Below the pieces are notes generated by a model. The model was not told the origin of the DNA. It was given only the letters and a program-made list of their open reading frames with translations, and searched no databases. DNA of 64,000 nt from G963665215 sp963665215 (GTDB lineage: Bacteria; Chloroflexota; Dehalococcoidia; Lucifugimonadales; CAUZJF01): contig CAXXWW010000008.1 of the NCBI GenBank assembly GCA_963665215.2, positions 882,108-946,107 of the forward strand, written 5' to 3'. A program made the position numbers and the translations under genes. Positions 26,060 through 35,112 of the stretch are shown one piece after another (within the stretch, counting starts at the first letter, position 1; each line of letters opens with the position of its first letter).

Positions 26060-26689
26060 CTATTTGATACTCACTTCCAGGAAGTCCAGCGCAATCCTGA
26101 AGTCGTCGGGGACGAAACCCAGCGCGTCTCCCGGAATAGCATCGGTCACGTCGATGAATATTGAGACGATCTCCGACCCTGTGAGCGCGGTCTCAAGCTA
26201 TTCCCTGACCTCCTCCACGTTCTCGAGCTGCGCCTCAACCTGCGCCACCTTGTCTGCCACCTGCGCTGGGACCGCATTGATGATGATACTGGTGTCAAAG
26301 TTGTACGTCAGCCTGGCCATTCCGACGATCAGACCGCCTGCCAACGCAACCCCGATCAGTAGTCCAAGCGCCAGACCTCCAAGCTTATCCACCATGCTCG
26401 ACAGGCCCAGGGTGAATATGGACAGTAAGGGCTTGATAAACTTTGCCGCGATGCTCGCAACGACCAGTGCGCCCAACATGATAATGGCGTAGGAGATAAC
26501 CGTGACCACGGTCTCGTTGGAGAGCGAGTCCTCGAACAACGCGCCTAAGTCGTCGCTATACTGTCCCGCTAGCAGCCAGCCTATTAACACCCCCGCGGCG
26601 GCGAACGCGGCCCTAATCAGGCCGAACCTGAGCCCCGCCAGGCCGCCGATGATGACAATGGCAATTAGCACGTAGTCAAGCCAGTTCAC
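26060..26689 (-). pseudogene. CvpA family membrane protein interrupted by an in-frame amber codon
   Basis: The N-terminal 163 aa have four membrane segments typical of CvpA (WLDYVLIAIVIIGGLAGLRFG to LGLLIGVALAGGLIVGMARL). At 26198-26200 a TAG stops the frame, but the same frame continues for 45 sense codons (LETALTGSEIVSIFIDVTDA to FRIALDFLEVSIK) and then ends at 26060, immediately before the HNH start. The continuation looks like a genuine CvpA C-terminus and a single C-to-T change from CAG would create the stop. The short product may still insert in the membrane. CvpA proteins affect biofilm and colicin V export. Confidence 0.75.
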
Positions 26690-27170
26690 AGTTTCACCTC
26701 TCGATGCCTCGCTGTGCGCCGACGCGTACCTGTCGACCTTTGGCCCGGCGGCTCAATAGGCCCCGCGCTCGCTCTCCGTCGGTGCCCCGCCTGTTCCTGC
26801 TGCCGTCTCGAATTCCGGAAGGACCGAATTCGCTCCAGTTTACCACAGCACTTGAAGGGCGAAAAGATTGTGGCCCATCTGCCCAGGGTATTTCAATCGT
26901 CCCGACCCGTGATCGCGGTTCAACGAGCTCAGAGTCTCCATTGAGGATGGCGAATTGGCGAGCGGATTTCGATGCTTTGCGCCGTTCGCGGTGAGCCCTT
27001 CGTCACGATCAGAGCCGGCCCTGAGTGAGCCGAAGGGACATGCTTGTCGAACCATGGACCGGCAAGCTCGCGCTACCGAATGCCCCGGTGGCCCTGCCGC
27101 ACAGCACTGCCTGGCGCCGCCGAGCAGCGCTCCCTCCCGGCGGATTGCCAGCGATCGAGGCGGGCGCCGG
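26690..27170. other. intergenic region with a short inverted repeat
   Basis: About 480 bases. CCCTTCG at 26996-27002 pairs with CGAAGGG at 27031-27037 and lies in sequence resembling the repeat at 20082, so this is probably a second, degenerate copy. Small frames here on both strands are low complexity and lack ribosome binding sites. The cvpA promoter should lie near 26700-26850. Confidence 0.4.
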
Positions 27171-27920
27171 CTACTTCGATGTGTCGGGCGCCGTGTTCCG
27201 TTCCCGGCCGCCCGACCATCGCTGCCATGTCCGGACGGATGAGGCGACCACCACGGCGCCAAAGGCGTAGCCCGCAATCACATCTCCAAGCCAGTGGACA
27301 CCCAGGTAGATGCGCGATAGTCCAACGATCATCAGGGCAAATGCCGTTGCGACAAAGATGAGCCATCGCGCCGTTCCCGGCTTCATCACCCTGGACAATA
27401 TGAATGCGAGGGTTCCAAGGAGAACGACATAGTGTATGACATGGCCGCTGGGAAACGAGTAGCTGTCGGTCTGTTCCACCACTTCCACCAGGGCTGAGGA
27501 GGGCCGGGGGCGGGCGACCACTAACTTGACGGCAATCCGCACCGCATAGCCCGAGACGGTGGCTCCGATTATCAGCCCGGCCTCCGATCGCATCCCCCTG
27601 ACGAGTAGGGCTAGCGTGACGAGAACTACGATGGCGGCCGCCACCAGTTTGTCGCCCGCCGCCGACACCGCCTTCATGACGGAATCGAGCCAGTCTGTCC
27701 GCCATGACTGCACCCACGTGGAGGTGTCCACCTCCCCGGGAAATTGATCGACTACACTGGCCATGTAGGCGAACGCGGTAAGCGCTGCTAGGGACAGCCC
27801 CACAAAAAAGAGCCACGCCCGCCGGCGCGCTCTGGTGGGGTCCCCTGGGCGGTTAATCGGTGCTCTCTCTCTCACGGTCTTTCCAGGGGGTGTGAGCGGT
27901 TGTCCGGCAGATTCGGCCAA
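27171..27920 (-). CDS. PAP2 superfamily membrane phosphatase
   Basis: 249 aa with about six membrane helices. All three acid-phosphatase motifs are present: KLVVARPRP (C1), PSGH in DSYSFPSGHVIHYVV (C2), and SRIYLGVHWLGDV (C3) with the catalytic His. Such enzymes dephosphorylate lipid phosphates such as undecaprenyl pyrophosphate or phosphatidic acid on the outer membrane face. The N-terminal 30 residues are hydrophilic and the true start could be further in. The SDR fusion gene lies just upstream on the same strand. Confidence 0.9.
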   Translation of the reverse strand: MAESAGQPLTPPGKTVRERAPINRPGDPTRARRRAWLFFVGLSLAALTAFAYMASVVDQFPGEVDTSTWVQSWRTDWLDSVMKAVSAAGDKLVAAAIVVLVTLALLVRGMRSEAGLIIGATVSGYAVRIAVKLVVARPRPSSALVEVVEQTDSYSFPSGHVIHYVVLLGTLAFILSRVMKPGTARWLIFVATAFALMIVGLSRIYLGVHWLGDVIAGYAFGAVVVASSVRTWQRWSGGRERNTAPDTSK

Positions 27921-27958
27921 ACAAACTCGGCGGCAGAACGGGCAGGCGCGTACCCACC

Positions 27959-29878
27959 CTACGAATTTGGCTTGCGCGACGGCTCCGGTGGTGCGGGGTT
28001 GACCAGGCCAGCCGCCAGGGAGACCGGCATCAGTCGATCTAGCTCATCAAGCGTCCATCGTCCACTCTTGTGGATGCCTTTGATGACGCGACGGGGAGAA
28101 TACAGCGACATTGCCCAGCCGCTGGTGCCGATCACCTGTCCGGTGACCGCGCCGCCGGCCTCGGTGCACAGGTAGACGATCTTGGGTGCGTTGTTCTCGG
28201 GGGCCAGGGCCTCCTCGGGCTCCGGCGAGGTCACCATCTCAGCGGGTCCCGTCGCAACCCCTGGTGAGGCCTGCTCCTTCGCGCGAAGCGTCGCGCGGGT
28301 GCTCTCTGGCACCGTCGCCATCATTCTGGTGTTGGCCCCGGGGTAGACGGCGTTGATCGTAATTCCATGCGGGGCAAGCTCCACGGCCAGCGACCTTGCG
28401 AACCCCACCATCCCCTCCTTGGCGGAGGCGTAGTTGGCCTGTCCCGCCACCCCCAGGCCGGAGCTAGACGAGAAGAGCACCATTCTGCCGTATTCCTGCT
28501 TCATCATGTGCGGGACGCAGTTACGCACCATGTTGTACGCTCCGTAAAGGTGCACCCCGAGTACCCCATCCCACTCCTCTTCCGTCATGTTGAACACCAT
28601 GCGGTCCCTCAAGATGCCTGCCGCGTTGCAGAGGATGTCCAGCCGCCCGAAGCTGTCCATCGCCGTCTCAACGATCTCCCCGGCCGACTCGAACTCGGCG
28701 ACCGAGGCGTAGCTTGGCGCCGCCGTGCCGCCCGCGCCGCTGATCTCCCGCACGACCGTGTCGGCTGGCGCCATCGACGAATCCGCGCCGTCCACCGTGG
28801 TGCCAAAGTCGTTGACGACCACGGAGGCGCCCTCTGCGGCCAAGAGCATCGCCACGCTCCGGCCGAGCCCTCTGCCCGCCCCGGTGACTATGGCTACCCT
28901 ACCCTCAAGTCTCGCCGCCACGGATTTCCGCCGTCCTGGCATTCCAGCCTCCCGATACGGTCCCGGACCGATCACGCCGGGCGCAAGATATTCCATATCG
29001 CCCATCGTAAACGCGCCCCACTTGTGTACGCTGCGCTCCACCACGGGGTTGGAGTAAAGGAATATCGACCCACCACGCACGCCGAACACGTGGCCGTTGA
29101 CGTTCTGCATGGCGTCGGTGCAAAGAAGCACGGCCACCGGGGCCACATTTCCGGGGTCGTCAGGCGTGCCGCGGCCCTCCCAGTGGTCCCTGTAGGGAAG
29201 CCTGCCCAGCCCTGATGTCCCGGCCAGTGCTGTTTCAGGTCCGGCGGCCAGACTGGACTCGTCCACCGGGCCGGCGAAGAGCCTCGTCTTTGCCACGGGA
29301 GAGATGGCGTTGCACGTCACTCCATACCTGCCCATGTCCCTGGCCACTGAGCGGGTCATCCCGATGATCGCCTCGGAAGCCGCGGCGTAGTTCGAGCGAC
29401 CGGCGACGCCTAGGCCGGCATCCGACGTCATGTTGACTATCCGCCCGCTTCGCTGCTGCCGGAATTGAATCGCGGCGTACTTGGTCGGGACGAATGTTCC
29501 CTTTACGTTGTTCCTGATGACCTGATCGAACTCCTCGGGAGACATCTGGTCGATCGGGGTGTCCCTCAGCACGGCGACGCTGTTCACCAGCACGTCGACA
29601 CGCCCATACGTAGTCAGCGCAGTGGTTATCAGGCTCTCGCCGCCCTCCATCAGGGTGACGTCATCGTAGCTGGCGACCGCCGTGCCACCCTTCGACTTGA
29701 TCTCCTCCGTGGCCCGGTCCGCCGGTTCGGGAGACGAGCCCGTCCCGTCGGCCTCACAGCCTAGGTCGTTCACCACCACGGACGCGCCCTCTTCCGCGAG
29801 AAGCAGCGCTATCGACCGGCCAATTCCCCTCCCTGCTCCGCTAACGACCGCGACCTTACCTTCGAATCGACTTCCCAT
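27959..29878 (-). CDS. tandem short-chain dehydrogenase fusion, MFE-2-like
   Basis: 639 aa from ATG 29878, with GGAG upstream. Two complete SDR domains in one chain: the first begins GKVAVVSGAGRGIGRS, the second GRVAIVTGAGRGLGRS near residue 327. Both carry an insertion (NDLGCEADGTGSSPEPADR; NDFGTTVDGADSSMAPAD) typical of (3R)-hydroxyacyl-CoA dehydrogenases of the HSD17B4/Fox2 type. The second has the full YASAK catalytic pair (Y483, K487). The first reads YAAAS (Y164, S168), so the active-site lysine is lost. Likely role: beta-oxidation-like reduction or oxidation of acyl-CoA or related alcohols. Confidence 0.85.
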   Translation of the reverse strand: MGSRFEGKVAVVSGAGRGIGRSIALLLAEEGASVVVNDLGCEADGTGSSPEPADRATEEIKSKGGTAVASYDDVTLMEGGESLITTALTTYGRVDVLVNSVAVLRDTPIDQMSPEEFDQVIRNNVKGTFVPTKYAAIQFRQQRSGRIVNMTSDAGLGVAGRSNYAAASEAIIGMTRSVARDMGRYGVTCNAISPVAKTRLFAGPVDESSLAAGPETALAGTSGLGRLPYRDHWEGRGTPDDPGNVAPVAVLLCTDAMQNVNGHVFGVRGGSIFLYSNPVVERSVHKWGAFTMGDMEYLAPGVIGPGPYREAGMPGRRKSVAARLEGRVAIVTGAGRGLGRSVAMLLAAEGASVVVNDFGTTVDGADSSMAPADTVVREISGAGGTAAPSYASVAEFESAGEIVETAMDSFGRLDILCNAAGILRDRMVFNMTEEEWDGVLGVHLYGAYNMVRNCVPHMMKQEYGRMVLFSSSSGLGVAGQANYASAKEGMVGFARSLAVELAPHGITINAVYPGANTRMMATVPESTRATLRAKEQASPGVATGPAEMVTSPEPEEALAPENNAPKIVYLCTEAGGAVTGQVIGTSGWAMSLYSPRRVIKGIHKSGRWTLDELDRLMPVSLAAGLVNPAPPEPSRKPNS

Positions 29879-30015
29879 AAACCTTCTCCAGGCGCTCGCC
29901 GTCTCCCTTGCGCACAACATTATAGCTGTTTCTGCGAACGAATTGACTGACCGGAGCAGCCGGCCACCGCACGGTTCGCACCGTGCACGGCGAAACCCCA
30001 AAGAAATTCACTTCA

Positions 30016-30270
30016 TCACCGTCGCTGGCCAGCCGAGGAGCTAGCCTTCCCTCGCCGGCAGTCGCGTTGTGGTCCCGCGGCATTCATTAGAATGGGCGGT
30101 CTCGCTGGGGACGGCGGGCATCCCCCGGCACCCGGCGAATCCCACGGCTCGTCATGAGGCCGGGTCACCGTGTATACACAGCGGACCATCAGGTTGTAAG
30201 TCGATAACTTGTCCAGGCGGTCGTCGAACAGCAGCTCCGAGGGAGCAGCTGCGCTGTAGAGCAGCGTCAC
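30016..30270 (-). CDS. possible small protein between SDR fusion and M16 peptidase
   Basis: 84 codons from GTG 30270: LLYSAAAPSELLFDDRLDKL, then TYNLMVRCVYTVTRP. The first 45 codons have coding-like third positions and the start vaguely recalls YlzJ-type proteins, while the C-terminal half is low complexity. No good ribosome binding site. It sits in line between two minus-strand genes. Low certainty. Confidence 0.3.
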   Translation of the reverse strand: MTLLYSAAAPSELLFDDRLDKLSTYNLMVRCVYTVTRPHDEPWDSPGAGGCPPSPARPPILMNAAGPQRDCRRGKASSSAGQRR

Positions 30271-30354
30271 ACCTTCACATCGGCAGTCCGCCCGTCAATG
30301 CACCGCGCGATGCCCGACAGGGGGTTGAGGCCGCACCTGCTATTAGCTAGTACT

Positions 30355-33012
30355 CTACGGCAGCTTGTGCCCCTCGTAGTCGACATGGACCATCGGCAGG
30401 CCCAACTCCCTGAGCCCTGGTTCTACGCTCTCTCTATCCCCGACCACGAGTACAAAAAGGTGGCCGTCGTCTATCCTCTCGGCACCTACCCGGCGCACCT
30501 CATCGAGGGTGATGGCCTCAAGTTTAGCGATATAGTTCGAATAGTAGTCGTCGGGAAGACCGAATAGCGCGAGATTGCCAAGCTGGTTCACTAGCTGGCC
30601 CAGCGTCTCAAATTGTGCCGGGAACCCTTTGAATATCCCGTCCCTGGCCGCATCGAACTCATCCTCGGTCACGGGTCGCCCGCCGCGAATGTCCGCGAAC
30701 TCCTTGAGGGTCTCGATGACCGATTCCTTGGTCACCGCCGTCTCCACCGCCCCGCCGGCGATCAGCACGGATGGGCCGATGAGCCAGTCAATCGAGGAGT
30801 AGTATCCGTAGCTGTACCCCTTATCTTGTCTCAGGTTCATGAACAGGCGCGCCGTAGGCTGACTGCCAAACACGTAGTTGAGCAAATTCAACGCGTGGTA
30901 GTCGGGATCGTGGCGCGGTATGGTCAGGTGCCCAGCCCGGATCACCGACTGGGCAGCGCCTGGCTTGTCGGCCAGGAAGATAGTTGTCGGGGCGGTGTGC
31001 CCCCCCTCGATGCTCGCCTCATCGATCGACTGAGCGGCCCGTTGGTCCCAGTCGCCCAGGCGGGCCTCCACGATCGACATCACGTCATCGCGAGATACGT
31101 CTCCCGCTACGATGAGGGTTGCATCGCCCGGACCGTAGTAGTCATTGAAGTGGCCGACTAGCTCTTGACGTGTCAGGCCCTCCACGGCCTTGACCGTACC
31201 GCTTATTGGATGGCCGTACTTCGATTCTGGCCCGTACGCCAGGGCGCGGGAGGCCCGTTGAGCTATCGAGACCGGGTCGTCAGATATCCGTCTTAGGTCC
31301 GCGAGGCGCTCCTTTCGCAAGCGGTCCAGCTCCCGCTCTGGGAAGGTCGGGTTTTTCACCACGTCAGCCATGATCTCGAGGGCCTTCGGCCAGTGGGTCG
31401 TTAGCGTCTCGGTCGAGAGGAACACGTGCTCTCGACTGGTGTCACTCCCCAGGTGAGACCCCAGGAACTCCATCTCGTCAGAGATCTGCTGACTGGAGCG
31501 AGTCGTGGTCCCTTCCGAAATCATGGCCGTCGTCATCTGGGCCAACCCCGGCTGGCCCGTCGGATCGGTGGTCGCTCCCGCTTTCAGCAGCAGGCCCAGG
31601 GTCACTACGGGCAGCTCCGGCTTGTTGACGTGCAGTATGCTGAGCCCGTTGGGCATCCGCACGCGGCGTGGTATGGGCGGTGAGTACACTCGGGGAGTCG
31701 ATCCTCCGGGTAACTTCGACCGGTCGATGCTGCTCTTTGACGGGCTCGTCGCGCGCTCGGGCAGCACGGCCAGTCTTACGTGATCGTCACCTAGCACAGA
31801 GGAAGCCACCCGGACCATGTCTTCACCTGTGGCCACCAGGTAGCGCTCTACGTCCGTATTTATGAGTCCTGGGTCTCCGGCGTGGACGTTGTAGTGGTTG
31901 AGCTGGTCCGCCCTTCCTCCAAACCCGCCGAACCGCGCCAGTTGGCGCACGTGCTGGCTTTCAACGCGATTTCTCGCGCGACTGATCTCCAGCTCGGTGG
32001 GGGGCTCACGACGGATGCGCTCCAGCTCGGCCTCTACGACCTCCTGGTTCTCATCCAGGGTATGACCGGGGCTGGCCGTTACCTCGATGTGGAACTCACC
32101 CGCTATCTCCTGAGAGTAGTTGCCTACGCTCACATCCGTGGCGATCTGCTTGTCGTACACGAGAGACTTATATAGCCGAGAGCTCTTGCCATCCCCCAGA
32201 ACGGTGGCCACTATGTCCAGCGGGGCCTCGTCCTCGTCGAACATCGGGCAACTGGGCCACACCAGGTATAGCCTGGGCAGCTGCACCTTGTCGCTTATGG
32301 TCAGCCGCACCTCGCCTCTCAACGATGAGTCCATGCGTCCTACCCGGTTGATCGCGGGACCCGGCGCAATGTCTCCGAAGTAGAGCTCGATCAGACGCTT
32401 GGCCTCGTCGATGTCGAAATCCCCGGCGAGTGCCAGGCTGGCGTTGCTGGGGGCGTAGAACCTGCGAAAAAAGGCCTTGATGTCATCGAGGGACGCCGAA
32501 TCCAGGTCGTCTTGGGAGCCAATGACGGGCCAGTTGTACGGGTGTGGGGAGGGGAACATCGCGGGCTGCAGCAAAAGCTGCGCGAGTCCGTATGGCCTGT
32601 TTTCGTAAGACTGGCGTCGCTCGTTTTTCACGACGTCGCGCTGAATATCAAATCGCCCCTGGTCCAGCGCCTCTAGCAAAAACCCCATGCGGTCCGCCTC
32701 CAGCCACAGCGCCAGGTCCAGGTAGTTGGAGGGAACGGTCTCCCAGTAGTTCGTCTTATCGGAGCTCGTGGACCCGTTGAGGACCGCCCCAGCCTGCTGA
32801 AGAGGGTCGAAGTAGTTCTTGTTGTGGTGCTTCGACCCCTCGAACATTACGTGCTCGAAGAGGTGGGCGAAGCCCGTCCGGCCGACCTCTTCGTCCTTGG
32901 AGCCGACGTGATACCAGATGTTGACGCCGACGATGGGCAGCGTATGGTCCTGGTGCAAGACCACCTCCAGCCCGTTGGACAGCGTCAACTTCTCGTGAGA
33001 AATGGAAAACAT
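30355..33012 (-). CDS. M16 family zinc peptidase, two units in one chain
   Basis: 885 aa from ATG 33012, which follows GGAGAG; a TTG four codons earlier is possible. The N-terminal unit has the inverted zinc motif HLFEH (H50, E53, H54) and a downstream glutamate in VVKNERRQSYENR. The C-terminal unit (from about residue 430, MPNGLSILHVNKPELP) lacks HxxEH and would close the chamber as the inactive half, as in pitrilysin-type and YmfF/YmfH pairs. It degrades peptides, possibly signal or targeting peptides. No signal peptide is seen. The IS1380 element lies immediately upstream. Confidence 0.92.
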   Translation of the reverse strand: MFSISHEKLTLSNGLEVVLHQDHTLPIVGVNIWYHVGSKDEEVGRTGFAHLFEHVMFEGSKHHNKNYFDPLQQAGAVLNGSTSSDKTNYWETVPSNYLDLALWLEADRMGFLLEALDQGRFDIQRDVVKNERRQSYENRPYGLAQLLLQPAMFPSPHPYNWPVIGSQDDLDSASLDDIKAFFRRFYAPSNASLALAGDFDIDEAKRLIELYFGDIAPGPAINRVGRMDSSLRGEVRLTISDKVQLPRLYLVWPSCPMFDEDEAPLDIVATVLGDGKSSRLYKSLVYDKQIATDVSVGNYSQEIAGEFHIEVTASPGHTLDENQEVVEAELERIRREPPTELEISRARNRVESQHVRQLARFGGFGGRADQLNHYNVHAGDPGLINTDVERYLVATGEDMVRVASSVLGDDHVRLAVLPERATSPSKSSIDRSKLPGGSTPRVYSPPIPRRVRMPNGLSILHVNKPELPVVTLGLLLKAGATTDPTGQPGLAQMTTAMISEGTTTRSSQQISDEMEFLGSHLGSDTSREHVFLSTETLTTHWPKALEIMADVVKNPTFPERELDRLRKERLADLRRISDDPVSIAQRASRALAYGPESKYGHPISGTVKAVEGLTRQELVGHFNDYYGPGDATLIVAGDVSRDDVMSIVEARLGDWDQRAAQSIDEASIEGGHTAPTTIFLADKPGAAQSVIRAGHLTIPRHDPDYHALNLLNYVFGSQPTARLFMNLRQDKGYSYGYYSSIDWLIGPSVLIAGGAVETAVTKESVIETLKEFADIRGGRPVTEDEFDAARDGIFKGFPAQFETLGQLVNQLGNLALFGLPDDYYSNYIAKLEAITLDEVRRVGAERIDDGHLFVLVVGDRESVEPGLRELGLPMVHVDYEGHKLP

Positions 33013-33066
33013 CGATCTCTCCAATGAAATGAAGGGTTGTGGGTGGCCCGTTCTGGGATTATAACA

Positions 33067-33071
33067 CTTAG
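33067..33071. repeat. left target-site duplication CTTAG
   Basis: CTTAG directly precedes the left inverted repeat of the IS1380 element and is repeated directly after the right one at 34791-34795. Confidence 0.8.
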
Positions 33072-33089
33072 CCCGAATCCACCGAAGGA
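33072..33089. repeat. IS1380 left terminal inverted repeat
   Basis: CCCGAATCCACCGAAGGA, identical in reverse complement to 34773-34790. Confidence 0.92.
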
Positions 33090-33192
33090 GGGCGTCGGGT
33101 TAGCGTCCTGAGGCGGCAAGAAGGTGCTCCTGTGCTTCTGGGATAATGGTTTTGTAGCAAAAAAACGGCCCCGGAAAAGGAGCACCCAGTAG

Positions 33193-34518
33193 ATGCTGCC
33201 ACGCAACCACCCCGACCGGATCCAAATCACCTTCGACGACCGCCGCTTGGTGGCCAATGCCGGGCTGCTCCTTCCGGCCACCCTGGCGCGGCACCTCGGC
33301 CTGCCCGAACTCGTCCGGCAGCGCCTCGACCTGGGCGATGCCCCGGGGCGGGCGAACACGAGCGACAAGATGATGACGCTGGTGGCGTCTGCGCTGGCTG
33401 GGGGCGACTGCATTGACGACGCCGATGTGTTGCGCACCGGGGGGACGGCCTGCACCCTGGGCGGCACTCTCAAGGCGCCATCCACCCTGGGCACCTTCCT
33501 GCGCAGCTTCCGGTGGGGCCACGTCCGTCAACTCGACCGGGTGAGCCGCGAGTTGCTGGCCCGGGCTTGGCAGGCCGGGGCGGGACCCGGCGACGGGCCC
33601 CTGACCATTGACCTGGACTCCACCATCTGCGAGACCTACGGACTGGCCAAGGAGGGCGCCCGCCACCACGGCTATACCGGCAAGCGGGGCTACCACCCGC
33701 TGCTGGCCATCGCCGCCGGCACCGGAGACGTGCTGATGTCCCGGCTGCGCGAGGGCCGGGCCAACACCGCCCGCGGCGCCGCCCACTTCCTGCGGGAGAC
33801 GGTGGGACGGGTGCGCTACGCCGGGGCCAACGGACGACTCACGCTACGGGCCGACAGCGGGTTCTACACTCATGGCGTGGTATCCGTCTGCCGCAAGATG
33901 GATGTCCGCTTCTCCATCACCATCCGCCAGCACAAAAGCCTGCACAATCTCATCGAGGCGATACCCGAAGATGCCTGGACGCCGATTCCTTACTGGATGG
34001 ACGGCGCCGCCGATGTGGCCGAGACCACCTGCACCCCCTTCCAGGCCGAGGCGGACGCCGCGCCGGTACGGCTCATCGTCCGGCGGGTGAAGCCGACGCC
34101 CGGTTCCCAACTGGCCCTCTTCGCCAAATACAGCTATCATGGCTTCATCACCGACCGGGACGGGGAGTTGCTCGAACTGGAGGCTGACCATCGCCGCCAC
34201 GCCGAGATCGAGAATGCCATACGCGACCTCAAGTACGGCGTCGGGCTGAACCATCTCCCCTCGGGCCGCTTCGCCGCCAACGGCGCCTGGCTGGCCGTCC
34301 AGACGATGGCCCACAACCTGGCCCGCTGGACGGCGCGGATCGGTCTGGGAGAGCGGATAGCCACCACCAAGACCCTCCGGCGGCGGTTCTTCTCCCTGGC
34401 CGGACGGCTCACCCGCTCGGCACGCCGGTTGACCCTGCATCTTCCGGATCGCTGGCCTTGGGCTGAGAAGTTCAGCCGCGCCTTGGCCCGGCTGCGAGCC
34501 ATTCCACTCCCGGCCTGA
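33193..34518 (+). CDS. IS1380-family DDE transposase
   Basis: 441 aa. Catalytic acidic residues are seen in LTIDLDSTICETYG, LRADSGFYTHG and HRRHAEIENAIRDLKYGVGL (final Glu of DDE), followed by the family motif NHLPSGRFAANGAWLAVQ. The ATG lies 121 bases inside the left end after an AAAAGGAGCACC site. No frameshift or missing residue, so it should be functional. GC content and codon use are higher than in neighbouring genes, consistent with transfer. Confidence 0.95.
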   Translation: MLPRNHPDRIQITFDDRRLVANAGLLLPATLARHLGLPELVRQRLDLGDAPGRANTSDKMMTLVASALAGGDCIDDADVLRTGGTACTLGGTLKAPSTLGTFLRSFRWGHVRQLDRVSRELLARAWQAGAGPGDGPLTIDLDSTICETYGLAKEGARHHGYTGKRGYHPLLAIAAGTGDVLMSRLREGRANTARGAAHFLRETVGRVRYAGANGRLTLRADSGFYTHGVVSVCRKMDVRFSITIRQHKSLHNLIEAIPEDAWTPIPYWMDGAADVAETTCTPFQAEADAAPVRLIVRRVKPTPGSQLALFAKYSYHGFITDRDGELLELEADHRRHAEIENAIRDLKYGVGLNHLPSGRFAANGAWLAVQTMAHNLARWTARIGLGERIATTKTLRRRFFSLAGRLTRSARRLTLHLPDRWPWAEKFSRALARLRAIPLPA

Positions 34519-34772
34519 CGGCACCGTCGGCGACCGACCCACCCACCGGACAACCGAAGATCCCCGCAGACTCGTGCCAGCCCGGTCCGAGAGAGTTCCC
34601 TGCTGCGTATTCTCTCGCCATCCCGCGCATCGCAGCTCCCGCAGACGGCCATAGGGGCCCCTGTGCGGCGATGAAGACCGTCCGCCGACCTCCCTACCCC
34701 AAATGGAACCCAGGCTATTTCCCCTGTAGCTCCCTCACCCCCCTTCCGCTTTCCTCACGCCGTCCATCGGTG
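34519..34772. other. noncoding right part of the IS1380 element
   Basis: About 250 bases between the transposase stop and the right inverted repeat. No gene recognised. Confidence 0.6.
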
Positions 34773-34790
34773 TCCTTCGGTGGATTCGGG
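34773..34790. repeat. IS1380 right terminal inverted repeat
   Basis: TCCTTCGGTGGATTCGGG, the exact reverse complement of 33072-33089; CTTAG duplication follows at 34791-34795. Confidence 0.92.
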
Positions 34791-35112
34791 CTTAGTAGCC
34801 GATCCGTGACCGCGATGCAAGGGCTCCGGCAGACTGTTGGCCAGACCCCTAGCAGGCTGATACGCCTGCGGCGGATGGGGTGCCCCTTAGATGCGATCGG
34901 GATGGACGAATGGATTTTTAGCACCTCGCTAGGGGAGTTAACACCGCAGATCATTGGGGCCGCCATGAGGTTGCCGGGGGAGCGTGATCGGCAATCGAGG
35001 TGCATACTGAGAGGCTGTGGGGCCTTTTGCATCGCGACATGGTATCATGTAGTATAAATGTGGCGGGGTGTCTCGGCTCTCCGCGTCCGTGTTGGTCGTC
35101 CCGGGAGGTGGG
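34791..35112. other. region between IS1380 and ftsH
   Basis: About 320 bases. It starts with the right CTTAG duplication and ends with the ftsH promoter and ribosome binding site. Between them are GC-rich bases with no supported gene. Confidence 0.45.
35027..35055 (+). promoter_or_regulatory. probable ftsH promoter
   Basis: TTGCAT at 35027-35032 and TAGTAT at 35050-35055 are separated by 17 bases, followed by AAATG and the ftsH leader 58 bases before the ATG. It lies 230 bases to the right of the IS element, so the insertion did not remove it. Confidence 0.5.

Larger units (their letters stand above)
33072..34790 (+). mobile_element. complete IS1380-family insertion sequence
   Basis: 1719 bp bounded by perfect 18 bp inverted repeats CCCGAATCCACCGAAGGA at 33072-33089 and its complement at 34773-34790, flanked by the 5 bp direct repeat CTTAG. 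It contains one transposase gene and about 250 noncoding bases at its right end. Intact ends, duplication and gene mean a recent, potentially active insertion. It lies between the divergent M16 peptidase and ftsH genes and now forms most of their shared upstream region. Confidence 0.95.

Noticed and set aside
28367..29215. 282-codon plus-strand frame
   Set aside because: Antisense to the tandem SDR gene and composed of His/Arg-rich shadow sequence.
33100..33786. 228-codon minus-strand frame
   Set aside because: Antisense to the IS1380 transposase; no domain or ribosome binding site.
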